Shown here in pieces: positions 1 to 4,138 of a stretch of 5,218 nt of DNA (position 1 is the stretch's first letter; every line of letters begins with the position of its first letter). This DNA is from an uncultured Faecalibacterium sp. (GTDB lineage: Bacteria; Bacillota; Clostridia; Oscillospirales; Ruminococcaceae): assembly GCA_934526125.1 (NCBI GenBank), contig CAKSZU010000102.1:1-5218 (forward strand), given 5' to 3'. The notes under the pieces were generated by a model, which was not told where the DNA came from, did not search any database, and saw only the letters and a list, made by a program, of their open reading frames with translations. A program made the translations under genes and the position numbers.

Positions 1-117
1 AGAAGCTTTTCGGTTTTTGCGAACTTGTGATCTCGCTTTTCAGCGTTCTCACATTGGTTCTTCCCTTTCGCTTCCGCCGCCTTTCAGAAGTCATTCTTTC
101 CGGCGGCCCTTGGCGCT
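1..117 (-). ncRNA. Structured 5' leader of a transcript leaving the window
   Basis: This stretch lies just downstream of a near-consensus promoter and would be the first part of its RNA; the gene it serves is outside the window. Read on the minus strand, it forms two hairpins. The upstream one pairs 102-107 with 76-81 (GCCGCC/GGCGGC), has an inner AGAA/UUCU stem (94-97 with 86-89) and a purine internal loop GGAA/GAAA. The second pairs GAAC (57-60) with GUUC (21-24), UGUGA (49-53) with UCACA (26-30), and CGCU (42-45) with AGCG (34-37) under a GAAA tetraloop. GNRA loops and G/A-rich internal loops are typical of structured RNA. I do not recognise the family. A leader of an rRNA or other stable-RNA operon is my best guess, but no 16S start sequence is present. 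A riboswitch or another structured mRNA leader is also possible. Confidence 0.45.
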
Positions 118-122
118 CAAGT

Positions 123-151
123 ATAATACCATACTCCTGCGCCCTTGTCAA
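123..151 (-). promoter_or_regulatory. Near-consensus sigma-A promoter at left edge
   Basis: On the minus strand the -35 is TTGACA (146-151, a perfect match) and the -10 is TATTAT (123-128, one mismatch), with an optimal 17-bp spacer. The predicted start is near 116-118, so the transcript runs off the left end. It sits more than 100 bp downstream of the protease operon's terminator hairpin, so it belongs to a separate unit. Quality of the boxes plus the A-tracts upstream suggest a highly expressed gene, plausibly a stable RNA. Confidence 0.8.
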
Positions 152-154
152 CAC

Positions 155-229
155 TTTTCTGCAGATTTTTCTCTTCTTTTTGCCGCTTGAACATTTTCGC
201 CAGTTTTTCTCCTCATTCCGACCCCTTTT
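155..229 (-). promoter_or_regulatory. Phased A-tracts / UP-element-like region
   Basis: On the minus strand there are runs of four or five A at 155-158, 166-170, 177-181, 194-197, 204-208 and 226-229. Their centres lie about 11, 11, 16, 11 and 21 bp apart, so most are in phase with the DNA helix. They start only a few bases upstream of the -35 box. Such phased tracts bend DNA and serve as UP elements at strong rRNA-type promoters. No gene is seen in this stretch; an open frame on the plus strand here has no ribosome binding site and a low-complexity product. Confidence 0.5.
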
Positions 230-259
230 CGACAGTTCCTTTCCTTATTATATATAGGA

Positions 260-291
260 ATGCCCCGGAAGGCCTTTTGCTCCCGGGGCAT
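260..291 (-). terminator. Probable terminator of the merR-ybjQ-CPBP operon
   Basis: A perfect 9-bp GC-rich stem (ATGCCCCGG at 283-291 on the minus strand pairing with CCGGGGCAT at 260-268) encloses a 14-nt loop. It begins a few bases after the protease stop codon. The downstream tail, TTCCTATATATAAT, is AU-rich but lacks a clean U-run, so termination may be incomplete. The position right after the last gene of the operon supports the call. Confidence 0.6.
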
Positions 292-294
292 CGA

Positions 295-1209
295 TCAATT
301 CTTATCTTCCTGTTTCATCTGGTGCAGCGTCAGTCCGACCGCCAGTGCAAGCATGGGCAGCACAGAGATCAAGCCGATGGGCATGGGGCCCAGCACATTA
401 TAATATGCATCTGCCGGGGTGACCAGAACCTGCGGCAGTGCCGCAATGGCGTTGAATGCACCATGTGCAATGGCAGGCACCCAGATACAGCCTGTTTTCT
501 CGTAGAGGATATCCAGCAGGGTGTTCAGGGCAAAACAGACCACGCACCACACTACAAGACCCAGCACCGGTGCGCCCAGATAGTTTGTGCCATACTCGTA
601 ACCCACCAGCAGCATCAGCGGCCAATGCCAGACACCCCACACAATACCGCCCAGCAGACGGCCATTCAGCAGACCGAACCGCTCCTTCAGGCGGGGCATC
701 ATATAGCCGCGCCAGCCGGCTTCCTCACCCATGGCAGGGACCGCATTGATGAGCGGTGCCAGCGTGACTGCCATCAGCCCGTTTTGCAGCAGATAGCTGA
801 AGGTGGAGACCCCCAGCTCGCTGCGCAGCGTCCGGGCGTCCATCTCACCGCCGTAGGCGGCTACCAGCCAGCTGCCGGAGAGATCCAGCCGGGACGGGAA
901 CACTGCAAAATACAGCACCGCACCCAGCAGGGTGAACACCGCCGGGCCGAACCATGCCGCCAGCAGATACTTGCCGTTGCCTTTCAGGCGGTGCTTCCAG
1001 CCGATGCCAACAGGCTGGCGCAGAAACACTTTTTGCACCAGCAGCACAGCCAGCAGCGGGCAAAACATGGTGCCGATCAGCGCCAGCTGATACAGCACAG
1101 CATTCTTCTGCTGGAGCAGAGCCATGCAGCCGCCCACCTGACACAGCCACGCCAGACCAAAAGCAATCAGGAAATAAAGGGAAAAGCCCTGCTTTTCTTT
1201 TGTACTCAT
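295..1209 (-). CDS. CPBP-family intramembrane metalloprotease
   Basis: A 304-residue polytopic membrane protein of the CPBP (CAAX protease and bacteriocin-processing, also called Abi) family. These are membrane-embedded glutamate-type or metal-dependent endopeptidases. About eight hydrophobic segments are visible, at roughly residues 9-32, 40-62, 81-103, 140-159, 186-204, 212-232, 242-260 and 273-295. All three family motifs are present: EEAGWR (E162, E163, R167), a WxxxH form of motif 2 (W191-H195) and HGAFN (H249, N253), so the protein should be catalytically competent. The ATG overlaps the TGA stop of the upstream ybjQ-like gene in ATGA (1206-1209), which implies translational coupling; only a weak GGTGA precedes it. 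It is the last gene of the operon begun by a membrane-anchored MerR regulator. Its substrate is unknown. Family members act in bacteriocin immunity, protein processing and regulation, and the neighbouring regulator is a candidate substrate by inference only. Confidence 0.9.
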   Translation of the reverse strand: MSTKEKQGFSLYFLIAFGLAWLCQVGGCMALLQQKNAVLYQLALIGTMFCPLLAVLLVQKVFLRQPVGIGWKHRLKGNGKYLLAAWFGPAVFTLLGAVLYFAVFPSRLDLSGSWLVAAYGGEMDARTLRSELGVSTFSYLLQNGLMAVTLAPLINAVPAMGEEAGWRGYMMPRLKERFGLLNGRLLGGIVWGVWHWPLMLLVGYEYGTNYLGAPVLGLVVWCVVCFALNTLLDILYEKTGCIWVPAIAHGAFNAIAALPQVLVTPADAYYNVLGPMPIGLISVLPMLALAVGLTLHQMKQEDKN

Positions 1210-1517
1210 ACAAACTTCACCGCCGTTCCATAAGCGATCACTTCCGCTGCGCCCTGCATGACACTGGCCGAGGCGTACCGCATCCCGACGACCGCATCCG
1301 CACCCAGTGCTTCGGCATCCTTGACCATGCGGCCGGTCGCGATCTGCCGGGCCTCGGTGAGCATATCGGCATAGTCGGTCACCTCGCCGCCCACCAGGGT
1401 GCGGAAGCCCGCCATCAGATCATGGCCGAAGTTTCGGCTCTGCACCGTGCTGCCGCGCACGACACCCAGCGCTTCCAGTTTTTTGCCCGGGACTTCGTTA
1501 ATAGTTACGATAAGCAT
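1206..1517 (-). CDS. YbjQ/UPF0145 family small protein
   Basis: A 103-residue soluble protein of the YbjQ/UPF0145 family, which databases label 'putative heavy-metal-binding domain' although the biochemistry is poorly known. Family features visible are the LVGGEVTDY segment (residues 41-49), the ARQIA helix (57-61), the LGADAVVGMRY strand-turn (71-81) and the C-terminal YGTAVK (96-101). The length matches the family, which is usually a little over 100 residues. I chose the ATG at 1517 because it is preceded by GGGAG with a 6-nt spacing and fits the family start; an in-frame extension to 1553 adds 12 residues encoded inside the MerR gene without family similarity. It overlaps the MerR gene by 20 bp and the protease gene by 4 bp, so all three are surely one operon. 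YbjQ proteins form oligomeric rings in solved structures, as far as I recall. The role here is unknown, and binding a metal or a small ligand is only suggested by the family label. Confidence 0.88.
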   Translation of the reverse strand: MLIVTINEVPGKKLEALGVVRGSTVQSRNFGHDLMAGFRTLVGGEVTDYADMLTEARQIATGRMVKDAEALGADAVVGMRYASASVMQGAAEVIAYGTAVKFV

Positions 1518-2151
1518 CTTCTTCTCCCTTTCCGATCTCTTCGATCCGGTCAATGAGTACTTTCACCGTGCCGACGATGCACCCCGCCGGGATGCCGAAC
1601 AGTACGATGAGCAGCGGCAGCGGCGGGGTATCCTGCGGGTCGGTATAAAACGCCCACGCCATGGTCGCAATGGCAAAGACCATCAGCGCCACAAAGATCG
1701 CCGCACCGATGCAGGCACCGCGGATCCGCTCTGCCTTCCGGTCGGTCCGCTCAATGTTCACAAAGGTCACCCCCTGTTCCTCTTTTGCGGTCAGGCGCGC
1801 CAGCGTCTGTTCCACATTCAGTTCATTGAGGCTGCCGGATTCTCCACGGAGCAGTTCGCAGAAACCGATGGCTTCCTCCAGATCCTTGCGGCGGGTGTTC
1901 AGACGTTCCAGCTGGAGGGACATTCCCTCCGCCAGAGTCCGCTGCCCATCCAGCATCTCCCGGATCTCCGCCAGCGGCACATCCAGTTTGCGCAGCAGCT
2001 TGATCCGGCGCAGGCGCTCCACATCCGCCTGCGAGTAGCTGCGGTAGCCGTTGCCCGGCTCCCGGCAGGGGCGGATGAGCCCTTCCTCCTCGTAAAAGCG
2101 GATATTCTTCTTGGTCACGCCCACAGCAGCTTCCACTTCGTTGATCTTCAT
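1498..2151 (-). CDS. MerR-family regulator with C-terminal membrane anchor
   Basis: A 217-residue transcription regulator. The N-terminal MerR winged helix-turn-helix spans residues 1-70, with the hallmark IRFYEEEGLI (17-26), NGYRSYS (34-40) and the second-helix region LRRIKLLRKLDVPLAEI (47-63). A dimerising coiled coil follows (about 75-102). After a charged linker there are two strongly hydrophobic segments, about 146-169 and 178-200, separated by a short polar turn (DPQDTPPLP), then a charged tail. This predicts a helical hairpin in the membrane with both ends in the cytoplasm. No effector domain or CueR-like cysteine pair is seen; the cysteines (29, 98, 147, 191) are scattered. I chose the ATG at 2151 because AAGGAGG lies 11 nt before it and the helix-turn-helix starts at once; the longer frame starting at TTG 2208 would begin in the -35 box. 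It is first in an operon with ybjQ-like and CPBP protease genes. The MerR-type promoter just upstream suggests that it activates its own operon. Confidence 0.9.
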   Translation of the reverse strand: MKINEVEAAVGVTKKNIRFYEEEGLIRPCREPGNGYRSYSQADVERLRRIKLLRKLDVPLAEIREMLDGQRTLAEGMSLQLERLNTRRKDLEEAIGFCELLRGESGSLNELNVEQTLARLTAKEEQGVTFVNIERTDRKAERIRGACIGAAIFVALMVFAIATMAWAFYTDPQDTPPLPLLIVLFGIPAGCIVGTVKVLIDRIEEIGKGEEDAYRNY

Positions 2152-2162
2152 GGCTCCGGTCT

Positions 2163-2169
2163 CCTCCTT
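2163..2169 (-). promoter_or_regulatory. Shine-Dalgarno site of the MerR gene
   Basis: AAGGAGG on the minus strand, 11 nt before the ATG at 2151. It fixes the start of the MerR protein and rules out the longer frame. With a -10 box ending at 2178, the predicted transcript starts near 2171, so this site would lie almost at the mRNA's 5' end. Confidence 0.8.
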
Positions 2170-2177
2170 ACACGCAC

Positions 2178-2208
2178 ATCTTACACCTTCCAGAAAGGGG
2201 AAGGTCAA
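2178..2208 (-). promoter_or_regulatory. MerR-type promoter with 19-bp spacer
   Basis: On the minus strand, -35 is TTGACC (2203-2208) and -10 is TAAGAT (2178-2183), separated by 19 bp. Normal sigma-A promoters have about 17 bp. A stretched 19-20 bp spacer with the operator inside it is the signature of promoters that MerR-family proteins activate by untwisting DNA. The first gene downstream encodes such a regulator, so autoactivation is the natural reading. A T6GCA6 palindrome (2212-2225) just upstream adds AT-rich DNA at the UP-element position. Confidence 0.85.
2185..2205. promoter_or_regulatory. MerR-family operator dyad ACCTTCC-N7-GGAAGGT
   Basis: A perfect 7-bp inverted repeat with a 7-bp centre (2185-2191 and 2199-2205) lies almost wholly between the -35 and -10 boxes. 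It closely resembles, from memory, the CueR operator of the E. coli copA promoter, which has the same half-sites. It is the likely binding site of the MerR protein encoded immediately downstream. Confidence 0.85.
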
Positions 2209-2219
2209 GTGTTTTTTGC

Positions 2220-2291
2220 AAAAAATCCCCCAGTCTGCTTCGCAGACAGTCCCTTTGGGGAGGGGGCCTTTCGGATGCGAGACTGAGGGAG
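2220..2291 (-). terminator. Terminator of the DEAD-box gene, built from a repeat
   Basis: Ten bases after the helicase stop codon the minus strand reads CTCCCTCAGTCTCGC (2277-2291). About 40 nt later this is matched by GCAGACTGGGGGA (2226-2238), with one bulge and a G-U pair, followed directly by six T (2220-2225). The long stem plus U-run is a good intrinsic terminator for the helicase transcript. A competing local hairpin, GTCTGC-GAA-GCAGAC (2233-2247), shares the promoter-distal arm, and a GGCCCCCTCCCC/GGGA region lies between. Confidence 0.65.
2226..2291. repeat. Imperfect inverted-repeat intergenic element
   Basis: A roughly 66-bp element whose ends are inverted copies of TCCC(C/T)CAGTCT...GC, enclosing the small perfect hairpin 2233-2247 and a G-rich block (2256-2266). 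The style (CCCTCAGTC...ends with a variable inner hairpin, then a GGGAG block) resembles dispersed intergenic repeats I associate with Faecalibacterium-like genomes. Only one copy is in the window, so dispersal cannot be shown here. Confidence 0.45.
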
Positions 2292-2300
2292 TATTTTATC

Positions 2301-3488
2301 TTAGAAATAGCACTTGATCTGGAACCGGTCGGCGCTGTCCTGCTTTTTCTCCACCACAATATGCTCATGGTTGAAATCGAAGTGTACCGGTGTACACAGA
2401 TCGGTGTTGCGGGTCAGGCGGAGAAGCTCTTGCACCCGCTTTTTCTCCTCCGGGACATAGAACAGATAGCTGACGCCCTCCTTTTTGGCGCGGCCGGTGC
2501 GGCCGATCCGGTGGGTGTAATGTTCGTTGTCCCCGGGTACATCATAGTTGATGACCGCATCCACGTCCGAAACATCGATGCCGCGGGCGGCCACATCCGT
2601 GGCGACCAGGATCGCCAGCTTGCCGTCCCGGAAATTCTGCATGATCTGATTGCGCTCCTTCTGGGAGAGGTCGCCATGGAGGCAGTCCACCGAGAAGCCC
2701 AGCCGGGCCAGCTGATTTGCCAGCGTAGCGGTGTTGAACTTGGTATCACAGAACACCATGACCCGCTTATACCCTTCCCCGATGATGATCTGGGCCAGGT
2801 CGGACAGCTTGTTGCGGCCGGAGGTCTCCAGCATATACTGGGTGATCTTGGGCTGGCTCTCCTCTTTGGGCTGCACCGTGATCTCCTCGGCGTTGTGTTG
2901 GTACAGCCAGCCGATGTCCATCACTTCCCGGCTGATGGTGGCCGAGAACATGGACAGGGCCTTGCGGTTCTTCATCAGCTCGATGATGTGCCGCACATCT
3001 TTATAGAAGCCCATATTGAGCATCTCGTCCGCTTCGTCCAGCACGATCTGCTCCACCTGAGACAGATCGATGCTGTGGTGCTTGTAATGGTCCATCAGGC
3101 GGCCCGGAGTCGCCACCACGATCTGGCAGCCCTCGGCCAGGCGCTTTGCCTGCTTTTCCATATTGGCTCCGCCGTACACGCAGGCCACCTGCACCTCCGG
3201 CATGAAGAAGGTCAGTTCGGTCAGTTCCTCGGCGATCTGCTGGGCCAGCTCACGGGTCGGGGCCAGGATGACCGCCTGCGGCAGCTTCTTCGCCGGGTCG
3301 ATGTGTTCCGCCACGGGGATGCCGAAGGCACAGGTCTTACCGGTGCCGGTGGGGGCCTTGGCGATCACGTCCCGGCCCGCCAGCATCACGGGGATGGTCT
3401 TTTCCTGGATCTCGGTCATCTCCGCAAAGCCCATCCGCTCCACGGCCTTGTGGATGGCTTCGCTGCACTGCAATTCACTGTAAAGCAT
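2301..3488 (-). CDS. DEAD-box ATP-dependent RNA helicase
   Basis: A 395-residue DEAD-box helicase with every core motif in order: Q motif (F21 to Q28), motif I APTGTGKT (45-52), Ia PTRELA (77-82), GG (106-107), Ib TPGR (127-130), II DEAD (151-154), III SAT (182-184), V ATDVAARGIDV (296-306) and VI HRIGRTGR (326-333). Both RecA-like domains are complete, so it should unwind short RNA duplexes using ATP. It stops about 60 residues after motif VI with no RNA-binding domain of the DbpA/CsdA type, so it is a short 'core' helicase; assignment to a named member such as CshA or DeaD is not safe. I chose the ATG at 3488 because MLYSEL begins the usual N-terminal helix and a GGAG lies 11 nt upstream; the frame open to 3656 has no similarity and reads through the promoter. 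It is a single-gene unit between its own promoter and a terminator. Likely roles are ribosome assembly, RNA decay or cold adaptation (family knowledge). Confidence 0.95.
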   Translation of the reverse strand: MLYSELQCSEAIHKAVERMGFAEMTEIQEKTIPVMLAGRDVIAKAPTGTGKTCAFGIPVAEHIDPAKKLPQAVILAPTRELAQQIAEELTELTFFMPEVQVACVYGGANMEKQAKRLAEGCQIVVATPGRLMDHYKHHSIDLSQVEQIVLDEADEMLNMGFYKDVRHIIELMKNRKALSMFSATISREVMDIGWLYQHNAEEITVQPKEESQPKITQYMLETSGRNKLSDLAQIIIGEGYKRVMVFCDTKFNTATLANQLARLGFSVDCLHGDLSQKERNQIMQNFRDGKLAILVATDVAARGIDVSDVDAVINYDVPGDNEHYTHRIGRTGRAKKEGVSYLFYVPEEKKRVQELLRLTRNTDLCTPVHFDFNHEHIVVEKKQDSADRFQIKCYF

Positions 3489-3527
3489 CGTTCTGATTTC
3501 TCCGTTCCTTTCAACACTGTTTTCCTC

Positions 3528-3556
3528 AGTATACCATGAAACACGGCACTTGTCAG
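3528..3556 (-). promoter_or_regulatory. Sigma-A promoter of the DEAD-box gene
   Basis: On the minus strand, -35 is CTGACA (3551-3556) and -10 is TATACT (3528-3533), with a 17-bp spacer. A start near 3521 gives a leader of about 33 nt before the ATG at 3488, containing GGAACGGAG as the ribosome binding region. With the HU terminator upstream, this makes the helicase independently transcribed. Confidence 0.8.
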
Positions 3557-3628
3557 TATCGCAGGGCCAGAAATCAGCGCAGTTATTGCTGCTGCATGGA
3601 AAGGTCGGTTTGCCATAGATCCGCATAC

Positions 3629-3663
3629 AAAAAGAGCCGCACCCCTTGCGGGGCACGGCTCTT
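3629..3663 (-). terminator. Intrinsic terminator of the HU gene
   Basis: On the minus strand AAGAGCCG (3656-3663) pairs with CGGCUCUU (3632-3639). A 2x2 internal loop follows, then CCCC/GGGG closed by a GCAA tetraloop, and the stem runs into a U5 tract (3629-3633). It starts 22 nt after the HU stop codon. This is a strong rho-independent terminator. Confidence 0.92.
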
Positions 3664-3685
3664 CGGTCAGGTTCTATGTATGCGC

Positions 3686-3997
3686 TCAGGCCGTCTCTTC
3701 GGCGTTCTTGGCAGCAGCACGGCCGACCTCAAGCTTCTGCTTGAAACGGCCGCTGGCCTTGAAGCCGGGGATGGAGGTGGACTCCAAGCGGCTGGAGACC
3801 TTGGTCTTGGGGTTGGTGTAGGCCTTCGGCTTGCGGGGACGCATCTCAAAGCGGCCAAAACCGGCAATGGTCACCTTCTCGTCTGCACGCAGGCAATCGG
3901 CGATCTGATCAAACAAAGCGTCCATCGTGGTCTCGACCTGTGCTTCGGTAAAGCCGGTCTTACGTGCCACGGTCTCAATCATCTGGGAACGAGTCAT
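3686..3997 (-). CDS. HU-family DNA-binding nucleoid protein
   Basis: A 103-residue histone-like protein of the HU/IHF family, which binds and bends DNA as a dimer and compacts the nucleoid. The N-terminal helical dimerisation part (residues 1-40) is followed by the family core GFGRFEMRPRKPKAY (46-60). The beta-arm carries the DNA-intercalating proline in TNPKT (P63), and IPGFKASGRFKQKL (76-89) closes the fold. Typical HU is about 90 residues; here the arm region is slightly divergent and a short alanine-rich tail (90-103) extends the C-terminus. The ATG at 3997 is preceded by AGGAGG with an 11-nt spacing, which fixes the start. It is probably one of several HU paralogues; which one (HU or IHF-like) cannot be told. 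It has its own leader and promoter, lies downstream of carB and ends at a strong terminator, so it is likely monocistronic, although read-through from carB is possible because no clear terminator separates them. Confidence 0.95.
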   Translation of the reverse strand: MTRSQMIETVARKTGFTEAQVETTMDALFDQIADCLRADEKVTIAGFGRFEMRPRKPKAYTNPKTKVSSRLESTSIPGFKASGRFKQKLEVGRAAAKNAEETA

Positions 3998-4021
3998 GCT
4001 ATCGATATCCTCCTGGAACGT

Positions 4022-4041
4022 CCAAAAGTAACGTCTTTTGG
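4022..4041 (-). promoter_or_regulatory. Leader hairpin upstream of the HU ribosome binding site
   Basis: A perfect 7-bp inverted repeat (CCAAAAG at 4035-4041 and CTTTTGG at 4022-4028, minus strand, with a 6-nt loop) lies in the predicted HU leader, 7 nt upstream of the AGGAGG site (4009-4014). A smaller palindrome, GCAAA-T-TTTGC (4041-4051), abuts it at the predicted transcription start. It could stabilise the mRNA or be a binding site for regulation, including by HU itself; this is inference. Confidence 0.5.
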
Positions 4042-4058
4042 CAAATTTTGCGTTGTTG

Positions 4059-4067
4059 AGTATAACA
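4059..4067 (-). promoter_or_regulatory. Extended -10 promoter of the HU gene
   Basis: The minus strand reads TGTTATACT, an extended -10 (TGN followed by TATACT, 4059-4064). I see no good -35 at 17-18 bp, which is acceptable for an extended -10 promoter but might mean that an activator helps. The start would be near 4052, giving a leader of about 55 nt. Confidence 0.6.
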
Positions 4068-4075
4068 AATGCGGC

Positions 4076-4090
4076 CCCTCATTACGAGGG
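4076..4090. other. Small perfect hairpin between carB and HU
   Basis: CCCTC-ATTAC-GAGGG, a perfect 5-bp inverted repeat just upstream of the HU -10 box. It lacks a following U-run on the minus strand, so it is a poor terminator for carB. It covers the region where the HU -35 would be, so it may be a regulator site or a weak RNA hairpin. Confidence 0.4.
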
Positions 4091-4123
4091 ATTGCGCACG
4101 AAACGCATTCATTTGCGCACGAA
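4091..4123. repeat. 11-bp direct repeat with 21-bp period upstream of HU
   Basis: TTGCGCACGAA occurs perfectly at 4092-4102 and 4113-4123. The period is 21 bp, two helical turns, which places both copies on the same DNA face about 40 to 70 bp upstream of the predicted HU start. That is a common position for activator sites, and the HU promoter has no good -35 box. The binding protein is unknown. Confidence 0.55.
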
Positions 4124-4138
4124 GCAACTTCTGGCATT

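Noticed and set aside
1..94. A minus-strand frame starting at ATG 94 and open to the window edge (basic product)
   Set aside because: The ATG lies inside the 76-107 hairpin and has only a weak, badly spaced purine-rich site. The sequence fits a structured leader better. It could be revisited if the flanking sequence keeps the frame open.
27..257. A plus-strand 76-residue frame at the left edge
   Set aside because: It has no ribosome binding site and is phenylalanine/serine-rich because it reads the complement of A-tracts. It also runs over a strong minus-strand promoter.
145..1233. A long plus-strand open frame (362 codons) opposite the CPBP protease gene
   Set aside because: Its product is a glutamine/histidine-rich low-complexity sequence with no recognisable domain, and the minus strand has a clear membrane protease with catalytic motifs.
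1498..2151. Naming the regulator CueR because of the operator
   Set aside because: CueR is shorter, soluble and has a conserved cysteine loop. This protein has a membrane hairpin and scattered cysteines, so the operator alone is not enough.
2152..2208. A longer MerR protein starting with TTG at 2208
   Set aside because: The start would fall in the -35 box, and the extra 19 residues have no family similarity. The ATG at 2151 has a strong Shine-Dalgarno site.
2361..3539. A long plus-strand open frame (392 codons) opposite the DEAD-box gene
   Set aside because: It is the antisense shadow of a helicase with all its motifs intact in the other frame. The translated product is rich in histidine, glycine, leucine and glutamine with no domain, as expected for the complement of G/C-biased codons.
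3489..3656. N-terminal extension of the DEAD-box protein to 3656
   Set aside because: It would read through the predicted promoter and almost into the HU terminator; the residues are unrelated to helicases. The ATG at 3488 matches the usual family start.
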